Assembly: GCF_905475395.1 (NCBI RefSeq)
Contig: NC_058338.1
Location: 90,815,435 to 90,879,434 of the forward strand
DNA: 64,000 nt
Origin: Chrysoperla carnea
Taxonomy: Eukaryota; Arthropoda; Insecta; Neuroptera; Chrysopidae
Direction of reading: 5' to 3'
Below, piece by piece: positions 1-10,360 of the stretch. Under the pieces are notes generated by a model. That model ran no database searches. It was not told the origin of the DNA and saw only the letters and a program-made list of their open reading frames with translations. A program made the translations under genes and the position numbers. Each line of letters starts with the position of its first letter. Position 1 is the stretch's first letter.

Positions 1-278
1 ACAATTGATTGTAACTATATAAACAGCGCACAATGTGCGATACCGTCAGATTACAATACAGACTCTTCAAGTTAACTACAGTCAAGTTTTATCATCTATC
101 AGCATAACATTAAAATAAAAGTATTGTGAACTATATTGTATTTGTATGTGGTAAAAAACTTAACAATAAAAAATCGTATAAGTATTTGAGTATAGACAGT
201 TCATTTTTTTATTACACTAATTTGATTACGTTAAATAAAAATTAATTATTAGATAAATTTTTACAAAACTAAGCATAC
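1..278. other. Start of SLC5 intron 9, nothing recognised
   Basis: AT-rich sequence following the donor of the last visible SLC5 exon. I see no coding exon, RNA gene or clear repeat end in it. Confidence 0.5.
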
Positions 279-569
279 TTGTAATATCTGTCCCAATTTT
301 TCAACTATGGCTGCTAATCCAACTATGATAACTCCTGTAACAAAAACCACAGTTTTCACAATGACTTGTTCTTGCTTTGGTGTCAATTTCGTAAAAATAG
401 GTTTAAAACAATCTTCTAAAAATACAGCGGCCAATGAATTTAAACCACTTGATAGAGAACTCAGCGATGCACTAAAAACACCTGCTAAAAATAGTCCTGA
501 TGCTCCAGGGAAATCTTTCAAAGTGTCAATAACCAGTAATGGTAAAAGTTGATCTTTTGATGTTACAAT
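279..569 (-). CDS. SLC5 transporter exon 9
   Basis: 97 codons beginning IVTSKDQLLPLLVIDTLKDF, followed by PGASGLFLAGVFSASLSSLS and an FLED segment. This matches the SLC5 D-LLP, PG--GLF-A-VFSA-LS-LSS signature. The donor GTATGC follows Q at position 279. Downstream exons are not in the window; the 278 bases to the left show no further exon. Confidence 0.92.
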
Positions 570-3500
570 CTAAAAAGCAGTCGAAGTACAATTTGTTGAA
601 AACAATTTTTTATTTTTCATTGTGTTATATACTTGCCTTTGTTGAAAAAGGATCACAATTGAAATAAGCTGCAAAAATAACTAGACCTGCATAAGCACAT
701 AATCCTAGAAAGATTGTTTTGGCTAAAATAAACAACCATACTACCCTAAAAAAAATCGAAATATGATAATTTTTATTCTTATCTGTCTTCGAATAAAAAG
801 AAGGTTTGTAGAATAAACAAATGTATACTTACGATTTAGCCTCTTTTAGGGAAGGCAAAGAAACATATCTTTGCATCATCACTTGATTAATAATTCCAGA
901 ATTAATTACATTAAATGTACCTCCAAACATCAAAACAGGGAATGTTAATCGTTTGGTTAAACTTAATTCCATGCTAAAAAGAAGTTATATTTGAAAAATA
1001 ATATTGCTTTTAAGCCAATTCGAATAACTAACTTTCTCAAAGAAGAGACAGTTACTTCTGCCAAAATAAAAATAGAAAATAAAAGTAAAAGGTTGCAAAA
1101 GAAATGAACAAGTTCTAGAACAAGTTCTAGACTTCTCGCCAAAATTCAATTACCTTCTCCTTTTTTACATATTAATACTAAACATTAAATAAAATCACTA
1201 CACAATTTGTTCCGACCGAAGGTGGAAACAATATATTTTCAATCACTTGGTAATACGTTCACGAATTAAATCAACAAGGTATCGCTATTTCTAAGCCACC
1301 AAATATGTAACAGATAAAATGAGTAAGTTTACAAACTTTATCAAAGAAGAGATAGTTACTTCTTCCAAAATAAAAATAAGTAAAAGGTTTGCAAAAGGAA
1401 AATAAAAAGGTCTAGAATTGACTTCTCGCAAAGATTCGATTACCTTCTCCCTTTTTTACATATTAGTCTTAAATAAATCACTATCTCCATTAAACATTAA
1501 GTAAAATCACTATCTCCATTTAATAATTGAAATTAATTCTTACTCTGGATATTCCAATCTTCCAGAAGCTACATTACGTTCGATTACTGTTCCCAAACCA
1601 CCAAGGTCCCAAGTTGCTTTAATTAGTACTAAAACCATTGAACTAACCATTAAGAATGCTTGTAAAAAATCGGTCCATATCACTGCACGTATTCCACCCT
1701 TAAAAATAATTACATAATATTAATAATTTTTCATTAACTTAATTAAAATTAAGTAAAATTTAATTACCACACAAGTGTAGAAAATACACACGGCACTGAC
1801 TATTGGTGTTATAATGTGCACATTGATTCCAGTTACTAAAACACAAAAGCCAATTATTATTCATTCGAAATAATGTGATTCGGGACTGACCCAATATACA
1901 AAATTCATTCTTTATATAAAGCTCTGCTTTCAAAAATATTAACATTCAGCTATTCACTTTTGACCACGAATGTACAGGGTTTCCACAAATTGAAATGTTC
2001 GATAGCAATGTTAGTGGTCGTTTAGAAATGTAGATCATTTAGAACAGATAATAAGGTAAACGGTTCAAGAAATCACTCTCGAGATATGTAGGAGTGTATT
2101 TAAACAATTTTGTAAAAAAAACAATTATGTACATATATGGAACGTGAAGGTGGATATATTAAGGCAAAAACGAACTGGAAATAACTGTTTAGGAATGAAT
2201 TGTTAACGATTCCCTTCGGTTAACGGTTCACTTCAATTTTAAATTAAAATTTGCAAATCAAACAAACATTTATAACAAAATAATTAATACAGAACGTTTA
2301 TTTTTCATACATTAAGTTACCGATATTATTCTTGACGTAAGTAAAAATAGTTATCTTCAGTTTGTTCTTGCCTCAACGTATCCATAAATTCGTGTCCCAT
2401 ACATCTAATTGCTTTTTTACAAAATTGTTTAAATACACCCCTACACACCTCAATTCATGTTCTCAATATAACAAAAATCTGGGAAAATCTTTAAGTGATC
2501 CGCTAGCTTAATATTAAGTTAGAAAACCAGTCCATAATTTTTTGGAAAGTATTTGGACAGCAAAATTTTAAATTTCACGAATATTTTACGGATAAAAAAC
2601 GGCAAATTCTCCGTATGGAAAAGGTGGAAAATTCGAAAATTGGTCCACTAACTTATATATATATTTTTAGTAAAGAGCGAAGATCGATATTTGACTTACC
2701 ATGATTTAGAGCTAATGCTGGTACAAAAATTACTATTGGCAGCCATAACATCTAAAATATAAATAATATCCATTATATAAAAAAACCTTGCCTCTATTAA
2801 GGACAATAATTTCGAAAATATAAGCATGCTAAACTGTAAACATAGTTTATGGTCCTTAATGTAATGAATAATTCATTTTTAATTAAAGAGAATTGAAAAA
2901 ACAATACATTCGAACCAGGACTCGAACCTGGACTTCTTGGATTCATGCCAAATTGGATCATTCGAGCTCTAGACACAGAGTGCAATTTTTTCAACTCATC
3001 GAATTTTTATTTTGTTTATTTACTTATTTTTATTATTATTATTTGTTTTGTTTACTTTAATCATGTATACGATATTTATTTACATCAAAGTCTCTCGATT
3101 ATAATTGACAATTTTAATATGATACATACAGCATAAACTAAATATTGAAAAATATCTTGTCTAATAATCTTAATCTAAAAGAATTGAAAAAACAATACAC
3201 TAGAAAAAGGACTCGAACCCGGAATTCTTAGATTCATGCCAAGCGCCCTATCTAAAAATAAGTAAATAAACAAAGTAAAAATAAAAACTCGATGAGCTGA
3301 AAAAATTACACTCTGTGTCTAGAGCTCGAATGGCCCTATTGGTAGGGCGCTTGGCGTGAATCCAAGAGTCTGGGTTCGAGTCCTGGTTAAGATTATTAGA
3401 CAAGATATTGGTCAATATTTAGTTTTAAATAAACTCATATAAAAATCGTCAATTATAATCGAGAGACTTTGATGTAAATAAATATCGTATACATGATTAA

Positions 3501-6500
3501 AGTAAACAAAACAAATAATAATAATAATTCATTTTTATATTAAATATATGGTCATTCGCACAAGAGAAATGTCGACATCATGTGTATATATACTAATCAC
3601 TCTGGTTACTGTTACTCAAAGACTATCTGTTACTCTGCCTGGTCAGAGCTAATAAATGAGTCACAAAAACTTTAAGTAATTTTCTGGTAATTTATTTTTT
3701 CCTTAAGAGAAGTATTCAATATGATAAAAGTAAAACCTAAAGTAATTGATTTTTCGAAAATGTGAAATGTTTTAAATTTTATTGATTAATTCTAAAAAAC
3801 TCTTCTAAATTAAAAAGTCTTCTAAATTTTCATAAAATCTCTGATTCATTCTGAAAAAGTCTTCGAGGAGAACTCAGAATATTTCTTCTGAAAGAGTCTA
3901 TTACCAATCTATTACCATTTTCTGCCATTAAATGATTGCTTAATAATTTATTGGCTATTTTCAGACTTTTTCAGAGATAGTTTTACTTCACATATTCTTT
4001 TTCTGAACTTCAAACTAAATATTCTGGATTCCAGAACAGATTTATTTCCACAAGGGTAATAATTAATTTATCGTAAACCGTACAAAGAATCCACTTGAAA
4101 ATACAGAAGGCATATTAAATGTCTTAATTAAATAAAAATCATTTCTAGAGTAAATTTATGACAAAAAACATAAATCGATTATCGAACGTGTGTTTTCTGA
4201 GATTTCGCTCAAAATGATATCTGGACTTTTGTAAATTTATATCTTAATTTTGTTACATACCACACTAACAATGAATAAAATCGATCCAAGTCGTCGTAAA
4301 GATTTATCAAATCGCAACTCTAAATACTGAAAATAAAGAAATTAACAAAAAGTTTATAAATATATATACAATAGATAAGCATTAGGTAATATTTATAGCC
4401 TTTAACAGTAAATAAACAACAAATCGATATTTTTAACGCTTTATCACTTACCTCATAAGTCGAAGTTAATCGCAAATCCATAAAAACAGGTAAATATATA
4501 TAATTACCAATTATTCCCATACAAAAACCATCTAATATTGCATAATAAAATTGTATACCAAATATATAAATTTCAGTAGGAAAGCCCAAAAATGAAATTC
4601 CAGAAATATAGCTAAAATATATTTTTGAAATTGAAATGTATTTTTTCAAAACTAGTAGGATTACATACTTAGTTTATTAAAATAGGATAAAATTTCGGTG
4701 TAATAGAGCAAAATCAATTTTTTTGGATTTTACGACGTCATAGAGTATAAAAAAATAATTTCTTGGAGATCTGGGCCAAATTTCGTTCGATTTGAATGAA
4801 ATTTTTTTTGAAACATATTAACTTTGAGTCATATTTATCATTTTTTGTATTAATAAGTCGCTTATACCCCTCCTTGGGTCAAATGTGGGAACCATCATAG
4901 TTAAATTGTGAAAAATATTGCAGTAACGTTAAATTTGACCCAATTTGATTTGAAAAGTATGACCCAAAATTAGTAGGATTACATACTTAGTTAATTACGC
5001 CATAGAGTATAAAAATCAATTTTTTACTTAGTTTTAGTTTTAGGATTACATACTTGTCCATGACTTTGACCTACAATTATCAATAAACTTTTTGATTAAA
5101 TGCAATAATAACTGATATTTTTAAGTCGCATTTCCTCGGAAAGCTAACGATTTTCGAAAAAATGTTTTAAATAAAAAATGTTTGTTTTTTTTATGAGGTT
5201 CAACTTTCTTATTTAAATTGTTATTCGATCTTCTATTCTTAAGGATTTGAGTTAACTATTAAAAGATCCAGAAGACTCAGATCAAATCTGACGCTACAAT
5301 GTGATGTTCTACTTAAATCTGAATAATTTTTGTACGAAGAATTTTTTTTGTAGTGTAAGTATTTTAGAATATATTTGGGTGTAGGTATTAAAATGGATTA
5401 CCCTGTATGTATGTTTTAAAATAATATATGCAACCATTTTACATATAAGATGTAGTGGTTGCCATAGGAATAGAAGAAATAAACGATTTAACTTATATTT
5501 TTACAAATAATAAGACAAATAACAGATTATAGTTTTATATAATAAATTATAATCTGTGAGACAAATTCTATTCTTCGGTCTCATTTTTTCGCATTTTTTC
5601 ATGTTTTCACATGAAGGTTTTCACAAAAACTGATAAATTATGAAGCCGCGGACGTAGTTCATAATATTGAAAAAAAAAACAATTAGTGAGATAGATCGTT
5701 TGAAAATGTAAATAATATTAGTCTAATTGAATACAGGATATAATTTTCAAGATTATGGTATTTATTATTGCCCACTACTTATTATTGTAAATTGTGATTA
5801 ATTATAAAATATGAAGCACCGTTTGAATCTATAATAAAACATTTTTATACAAATTAATAGTACTAGCTCGACCCATGCGGAATTCCGCTCCAGTAGCTAC
5901 CGTAATCCGTGGCTAGCCTGTATACCCGTTAGGAGAATATGTATTAAAAATAGTAATTATATGTCTATAGTATTAGGAGAGCATCTGTAAAAACTAACAT
6001 GCTTGCCTAATAATGTTTTGAATATTATATGTATAGAGTATTAGAAGAGCATCTGCAAAAAGTAACATGTTTGCCTACTAAACTTATTATTTAAATTTAT
6101 GACATTTTTAGACCGTTAGTATATTTTTCGTCAAACATAGACATAATAAGTTTGAAAATGAGAGGTGAGTCATGGAATTTGATATAGTAATAAGGAAGAT
6201 AAGGGTAGAACAGGAACAAACTTGCTAGAGTAATAATAATATATTACATTCAAAAACTTTCAAAACGTACAAATCCAAAGGTATCAGGAAAAAATTAAAT
6301 GTATGCTTTTTTTTTAAAACAACTTTTGATAAAAATCTTCGATACCGAAAAAAAATGAAAATGATGCAAAAAATTTGAAATTTTATTTATCAATTAATCG
6401 TCCTTTTATACGTCTTTTGCGAAAAATTCATGTAGATTCTTTGAACGGTTTATGAGAAATTAACTATCAAAGTCAATTTTTTAAGGGCACATTTCTCTAT

Positions 6501-6946
6501 TATTGCTGTACAAAGAATCGATATGAATTTTTAACAAAAGACCTATCTATATAAAAGTGATTGATTGATAAATAAATTTTTTAATTTTTGTTATCATTTT
6601 CATTAAGGTAATTCGATACCGTAAATTGAAAATGATACCAAAGATTTGAAATTTTGTAAAGGAAAGATGCATAGACTCCCCCTCCCAACATGAGATTTGG
6701 GGTTGTTTAGAACTCTATTTGTATCCTCCTCGTATTTAGAACATACCTGACAGCAAGTGAAATTGTTACCGGCCATACGGCCATATTTTGACTTCCAATT
6801 AAATAATCTTTAACATTTTTAGATGTTTTAATAAATCCAAAATATACTCCAATAAATATGCAAACCAGCAACATTATAAGAAATACCACATAATCAGGCC
6901 AAACAAATGCATTTTTTGGAATATCCATTGTTGAACAATTCAACAA
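279..6946 (-). CDS. SLC5-family sodium/solute symporter, nine exons, 3' end outside window
   Basis: Exons on the minus strand, 5' to 3': 6946-6747, 4611-4452, 4326-4261, 2751-2700, 1835-1768, 1698-1544, 973-833, 745-637, 569-279. I joined them by splice sites and phase; together they give 414 in-frame codons. The protein shows the sodium:solute symporter fold order: an N-terminal membrane segment (VVFLIMLLVCIFIGVYFGF), then SLAVSYISGISFLGFPTEIY (TM2 region), then later helices, ending in the SLSSLSSGLNSLAAVFLED segment of TM9-10. Insect relatives are annotated as sodium-coupled monocarboxylate or multivitamin transporters, and the substrate cannot be told here. Family members have about 580-600 residues, so roughly 170-190 C-terminal residues lie past the left edge. 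The start is the ATG at 6946; a second in-frame ATG lies six codons on. The plasma-membrane role is inferred from the family. Confidence 0.9.
637..745 (-). CDS. SLC5 transporter exon 8 (GC donor)
   Basis: Encodes VVWLFILAKTIFLGLCAYAG and ends YFNCDPFSTK, matching the family Y--CDP motif. The donor reads AAG|GCAAGT, a non-canonical GC donor of the usual strong-context type. Phase 0 joins it correctly to exon 9 (IVTSKDQLLPLL). Confidence 0.88.
833..973 (-). CDS. SLC5 transporter exon 7
   Basis: Encodes MELSLTKRLTFPVLMFGGTF and then the conserved NQVMMQRYVSLPSLKEAK motif (compare NQ--VQRY in the family). The acceptor is TTTTTAG and the donor GTAAGT; it ends after two bases of a codon. Confidence 0.92.
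1544..1698 (-). CDS. SLC5 transporter exon 6
   Basis: Starts GGIRAVIWTDFLQAFLM, the strongly conserved SLC5 GG-RAV-WTD-Q motif, and ends RNVASGRLEYP plus two bases. The acceptor is TTTAAG and the donor GTAAGA. Confidence 0.92.
1768..1835 (-). CDS. SLC5 transporter exon 5
   Basis: Two bases plus 22 codons, encoding VTGINVHIITPIVSAVCIF then YTCV. The acceptor is TGTTTTAG and the donor GTAATT. It completes the valine codon begun in exon 4. Confidence 0.87.
1898..2455. repeat. Interspersed repeat family A, with a partial inverted second copy
   Basis: Sequence in SLC5 intron 4 that recurs at 24862-25140 (opposite strand) and 47385-47650 (same strand). Shared blocks include GTACAGGGTTTCCACAAATT, AACGGTTCAAGAAATCA and AGATATGTAGGAGTGTA (with small changes). 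Bases 2368-2453 repeat the distal block in inverted orientation, so this copy is partly palindromic. It has no coding capacity. It is probably a non-autonomous element; class unknown. Confidence 0.6.
2700..2751 (-). CDS. SLC5 transporter exon 4
   Basis: 17 codons plus one base encoding MLWLPIVIFVPALALNH, a membrane segment. The acceptor is ATTTTAG and the donor GTAAGTC. It is too short to show as an open frame, but phase and family alignment place it. Confidence 0.85.
2889..3530. repeat. Three tRNA-like SINE heads in an inverted arrangement
   Basis: Three tRNA-like segments lie here: minus strand about 2905-2975, minus strand about 3205-3250, and plus strand about 3332-3393. Each has a B-box of the GGTTCGAGTCC type and the same anticodon-arm sequence around GGCATGAATCC or GGCGTGAATCC. 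The loop lacks the T33 expected in a real tRNA, so these are tRNA-derived, not functional tRNAs. Flanks 2968-3172 and 3256-3530 are inverted copies of each other, including ATCATGTATACGATATTTAT. The locus lies in SLC5 intron 3. Confidence 0.65.
3690..3935. repeat. Dispersed repeat related to 50490-50710 (opposite strand)
   Basis: Shares blocks such as GAGAAGTATT, TTTTCGAAAAT and TTCTGAAAAAGTCTTC with the reverse complement of 50490-50710. There is no open frame and the ends are not defined. It lies in SLC5 intron 3. Confidence 0.45.
4261..4326 (-). CDS. SLC5 transporter exon 3
   Basis: 22 codons, YLELRFDKSLRRLGSILF then IVSV. This is the conserved YLE-RF cytoplasmic motif that follows TM3 in SLC5 proteins. 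The acceptor is TTTTCAG and the donor GTATGT; phase is 0 on both sides. Confidence 0.9.
4452..4611 (-). CDS. SLC5 transporter exon 2
   Basis: One base plus 53 codons. It encodes YISGISFLGFPTEIYIFG, the family hallmark, and ends in LPVFMDLRLTSTYE. The acceptor TTTTAG and donor GTAAGT are both clear. Phase at the end is 0. Confidence 0.9.
5046..5340. repeat. Interspersed repeat family B, copy 1
   Basis: Shares ATTAAATGCAATAATAAC, TTTTTAAGTCGCATTTCCTC and GATTTTCGAAAAAATGTTTT (with small changes) with 20040-20620, 34375-34600 and 53850-54150. It is a non-coding dispersed element inside SLC5 intron 1. Confidence 0.6.
5865..6095 (+). repeat. Dispersed repeat with an internal direct duplication; partner at 8905-9206
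   Basis: Matches the reverse complement of 8905-9206. Both contain TTAGGAGAATATGTATTAAA, followed by two successive units with GAGCATCTG and AACATG-TTGCCTA. This copy lies in SLC5 intron 1; the other lies between ABT1 and VPS41. The class is not identified. Confidence 0.6.
6747..6946 (-). CDS. SLC5 transporter exon 1
   Basis: Residues 1-66 plus two bases. It carries the start ATG and the first membrane helix, ending in VWPVTISLAV. The donor is GTATGT immediately after position 6747. Phase 2 matches exon 2, whose first base completes a serine codon. Confidence 0.88.
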
Positions 6947-7910
6947 TTAAGTAATATTCGTTGTAAAAACAAACGCACTAACAATTAGAACCACATAAAT
7001 AAATTGATTGCTCCGAATTAAATTTTTTTTTAAATGTTTCGTGTGTTTTCTTAATATTAGTGAATTGAATGTTCGCATTCACTCAACTGATAGAATAATT
7101 GAGATATTTTATTTTCATCATCCGAATATAAAAACTAGTAAATTTAATTAATTTATCTTTTTGTCGTGAATAACAATCAGAATATTATTTATCCCTGAAT
7201 AAATATATATATCCTTAAATAAATTCAATTTAACTACTGTATATATTGTTAAGAAAAAATATTTAAAAAATGGTTTCTGCAAATATCAATCTGGATTTTT
7301 TTTTAGCTCTCCATTTCCTGTTGTTTATATGCTACAAAAGTTTCGTAAATAAATTCCTCTCCTGCTTCGATGCGTTTGCAGTACCTCAGGATAAAACGAT
7401 TTAAAACCATTAAAATTTTAATAATGGATATTTTTGAATGGTTTTAAATCGTTATGTTTTCGAAATGTGTTAAAAAGAATCCGACGATTTAGAATTATTA
7501 AAAATGATAGAACGATTTGAAATGGTTTCTCTTAACCTAGGACTGGAAAGGTAATAAGGTTTTCATTAATAAATTCGAATAGCCTTCTCTTTACGAATTG
7601 AATTTGTTGCTAAATTTTCGTTGCTCATCAGTCATGACTCGTGAATTTCCGATCAAAATTATTAAAAATGTTGGAAATTAATTTAAATCTTTGAATCGTA
7701 ATAGATTTCAATAAAAAAAATGAACGAATTCTGATTCAATAAAATTTAACAGTAAATTCCGGCCAACTCATTTCAATTGAAATTCAAACATCCCCTAACA
7801 TTAAATCTATGCCCATAATTAACCCTTTCTAGTTATTTACCCCACAAAATAAATACATTATGAGTAATTTTATAAAATTTTATTAGAAAATTAATAAATA
7901 ACATTACACA
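6947..7910. other. Intergenic region between SLC5 5' end and ABT1 3' end
   Basis: AT-rich. It should hold the SLC5 promoter (unmarked) and the ABT1 3' UTR. A short hairpin lies at about 7394-7451, with AACGATTTAAAACCATT pairing with AATGGTTTTAAATCGTT. I see nothing else. Confidence 0.5.
7879..7884 (-). terminator. Poly(A) signal of ABT1
   Basis: AATAAA on the minus strand, about 27 bases past the ABT1 stop codon, is the likely polyadenylation signal. Confidence 0.5.
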
Positions 7911-8347
7911 TTAATTAAACAGATTTTCAACAAACGCTCCTCGATCATCAGTTTCAGGTTTTAATAATTTCTCTTTACTTTTAGGTGCAAAATTAAAACT
8001 AGGTGTAATTGTCTTTTTCAATTTTGAACCTTTTTGTAAATTAAGATTAAATATCGTTGCTTGTTTCTTAACTTGTGCAATTTCTGTTTGTAATTTTTGT
8101 CTTCGCATTGCTTTTTCATACGCTAATCGTTCATTTAGATGTATCCATTTGAAACCCGTTAAGTATTTTATATTCCAAAGGCAATCATATTGTTTCGAAT
8201 TTTTTCGACTATTAACTTGTTTATTGTTTAATTGTAACGCTACTTGCTTTGCAATGGATTTTTTCTCAAATTCAATCCAACCTTCTGTGAAGTGTTTTGC
8301 AAATTTTCGTCGTTTCTTCTTTTTTATTGGCTCACCAGATGCATCCT
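7911..8347 (-). CDS. ABT1: ABT1 exon 2
   Basis: Begins EDASGEPIKKKKRRKFAKHF and ends DRGAFVENLFN then TAA. It contains the W-NIKYL-GFKW block that is diagnostic of the family. The acceptor is TTTTGGTAG. Confidence 0.9.
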
Positions 8348-8583
8348 CTACCAAAAAACAAAAAATAATAATTTTTAGAATGAAAATTGAAATGAAGTAT
8401 CAAAATTTAGATACCTGGAACGGCTGGTTGTAAAAAAATTCTTCCTACTTTACCATAACTTTCAAAATATTCTTTGATACGTGCCACATTCATATAAGGT
8501 GGAATTGTCGATAAATATATAATACCTCGTTTAGGTTTTTTCGTTTGAATAGGTTTTTCATTAGATAAATCGTCTGTATCCAT
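7911..8583 (-). CDS. ABT1: ABT1/ESF2-type RNA-binding pre-rRNA-processing protein
   Basis: Two exons, 8583-8415 and 8347-7911, joined across a 67-base intron (GTATCT...GTAG) to give 201 residues. The family (human ABT1, yeast Esf2) is nucleolar, associates with the U3 particle and is needed for 18S rRNA maturation; ABT1 was also described as a TBP-binding activator. A single RRM-like domain starts at RGIIYLSTIPPYMNVARI and runs through FTEGWIEFEKKSIAK. Next come the family hallmark YDCLWNIKYLTGFKWIHLNE and a basic coiled segment (RLAYEKAMRRQKLQTEIAQ). The protein is shorter than human ABT1 (about 270), mainly in the C-terminal tail. The intron interrupts the RRM next to its basic KKKKRRK loop. 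Confidence 0.9.
8415..8583 (-). CDS. ABT1: ABT1 exon 1
   Basis: 56 codons plus one base. It starts MDTDDLSNEKPIQTKKPKRG and carries the first half of the RRM (IIYLSTIPPYMNVARIKEYF), ending FLQPAVP. The donor is GTATCT. Confidence 0.88.
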
Positions 8584-8904
8584 TATTTAAAATTTGTAGG
8601 TTATTATTTATTTTGATTATAAATTTTTGGAAATTTTCACGTGCTTCAACAATCTTAAACTATGGACATTAATTTCTGGACTATCTTTAATGCACAAATT
8701 AAGAGTGTTCAGTAGATCAAAAGCATTATATATTTTTCTGTGGTAAGAAAGAGATACTTAATGTACAGGGATGGTAATTTCACAAATACTTGAATAAGAT
8801 TATAAAACAGCGAATGCTTTTTAGGCAGCGAGTTTTTAGAACGCTTGTAGAAATTTATTAGACGAACGTCTCGCGACAGAACTAGTGAATTTAAATAATT
8901 TTAA

Positions 8905-9206
8905 CTAATATTAGTTTAGTAGGCAAACATGTTAGTTTTTACAGATGCTCTCCTATCACTCTAGATATATAATACTCAAAACATTATTAGGCAAACATGT
9001 TACTTTTTACAGATGCTCTCTCCATAGTCTCGATATATAATTACTATTTTTAATACATATTCTCCTAACATAAATTTAAGAACTTTTAATTTTTTTTTTC
9101 TCCACTTTTCTACGAAATTTTTTGTTTGTTGTTTTTAGCCACGGGTACAAAGTACCCACGGGTTACTGCAACTACGGGAACGGAATCCCTCACAGGTCGA
9201 TTTAGT
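8905..9206 (-). repeat. Dispersed repeat, partner of 5865-6095
   Basis: Reverse complement matches 5865-6095, including the internal pair of units with GAGCATCTGTAAAAA. One end is GC-richer (GTACAAAGTACCCACGGGTT), resembling the conserved edge of a transposon. Class not identified. Confidence 0.6.
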
Positions 9207-9479
9207 ATTTATATAATATCTTTGAAAATATTTTGAGACTGCTGCGGAATTTGAATTAAGTAATTCGCATGTTTAATTTTTACATTTTGTTGGACTTTAA
9301 TTTAAATTTATTACAAGTTTATTTTTTACTTTTATAACCAGTTTTTACATTCCATAGCACACTAGTTATAAAATTAAAAAATAAACTTAGTAATAATTTT
9401 AAGTAACGACCAAAAATAATGAAAAAAAAATAAAAATGTGAATTTTGTTATGAAAATTGGTATATGGGTATAAAAAAAT

Positions 9480-9715
9480 ATTCTAATAGTTTTTTTTTCG
9501 ATATCTGTAGCCATCTCTGACCCTAGGTAAAATTTTAAGAATCAGCCCTATTTGTCAATTTGTAGTAGGCTTGAGTTTAACGTTCTGATTTCGGTTAAGT
9601 ATCTTAAAAAATGTGACCTATCTTATGACTTTGCAAAATTTGAAATCAATATTCTAATAAATAACGAAAATATGAGGATGTCTTCATCTTTAATGCGACA
9701 CACTGTATAACATAC
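9480..9715 (+). repeat. Interspersed repeat family D, copy 1
   Basis: Shares CCCTATTTGTCAATTT, TAGTAGGCT and ATGCGACACACT with 55370-55600, in the same order and orientation. Non-coding. Confidence 0.6.
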
Positions 9716-10094
9716 ATAATGCTAAAATACATGTACTAGTATTCGTTGTGTGCGTAGTCATGGTAGGGACAATAAAATCGATGCTAGCGCTTCCAGTAAA
9801 AACTTTTGTTATTAAAGGAGGCTGTTATGACTAATTTGCAATTCTTTACATGTTAATATTATAGAAAATGTCAAATTAAATTTATTGAAAAACACTAATT
9901 AAGTAAACTTAATGCATTAAAAATTGTGAAAATAAGAAATCAAATTGTACAAATATTACTTTTCAAATATAAATTATCATCATTATTTATTTAAATTTGT
10001 GAGCCAACAATATTAAATTTTCAATGTAAGTCTTAAATGCAATCCATACAATTATATATGCATTCATACAATTCTATAATTAAAGTAGTGTATC

Positions 10095-10108
10095 GTTATC
10101 ATGGAAAC
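10095..10108. promoter_or_regulatory. RFX X-box-like motif upstream of VPS41
   Basis: GTTATCATGGAAAC fits the RFX X-box consensus GTHNYYATRRNAAC at every position on the plus strand, and its complement fits too. It lies about 253 bases before the VPS41 ATG. Its GGCG and GATACAC-type flanks recur at 63047-63061, upstream of the HSD17B12-like gene. Function is inferred only. Confidence 0.35.
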
Positions 10109-10360
10109 GCCTCCAAACAAACTCACGCACTTTGCGAATATGTCATAGTCAGCAGCTATAAGTTCAACCTGTCGTGAGAAGCGCTATTTGTTAGTAGTCC
10201 AAATACAAAACTTAATGGTTTTCGTAATAAATCTAATATGATACACCTCTTACGAAATGGATTCGATAAAAATCGTTTTGGCATTGTTTTTTTATTATAA
10301 TTTTCTAGACAACTAATTGTCATGTGAATAACAGACAAAAAAAAATTCAATAACATAAAA

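Larger units (their letters stand above)
8584..10360. other. Divergent intergenic region, ABT1 to VPS41
   Basis: Holds both promoters (ABT1 minus, VPS41 plus), a dispersed repeat at 8905-9206, another at about 9480-9715 (family D), and an X-box-like motif at 10095. I see no exon or RNA gene. Confidence 0.6.

Noticed and set aside
3332-3393. A tRNA gene call
   Set aside because: A and B boxes are present but the anticodon loop lacks T33 and the acceptor stem does not pair; tRNA-derived SINE instead.
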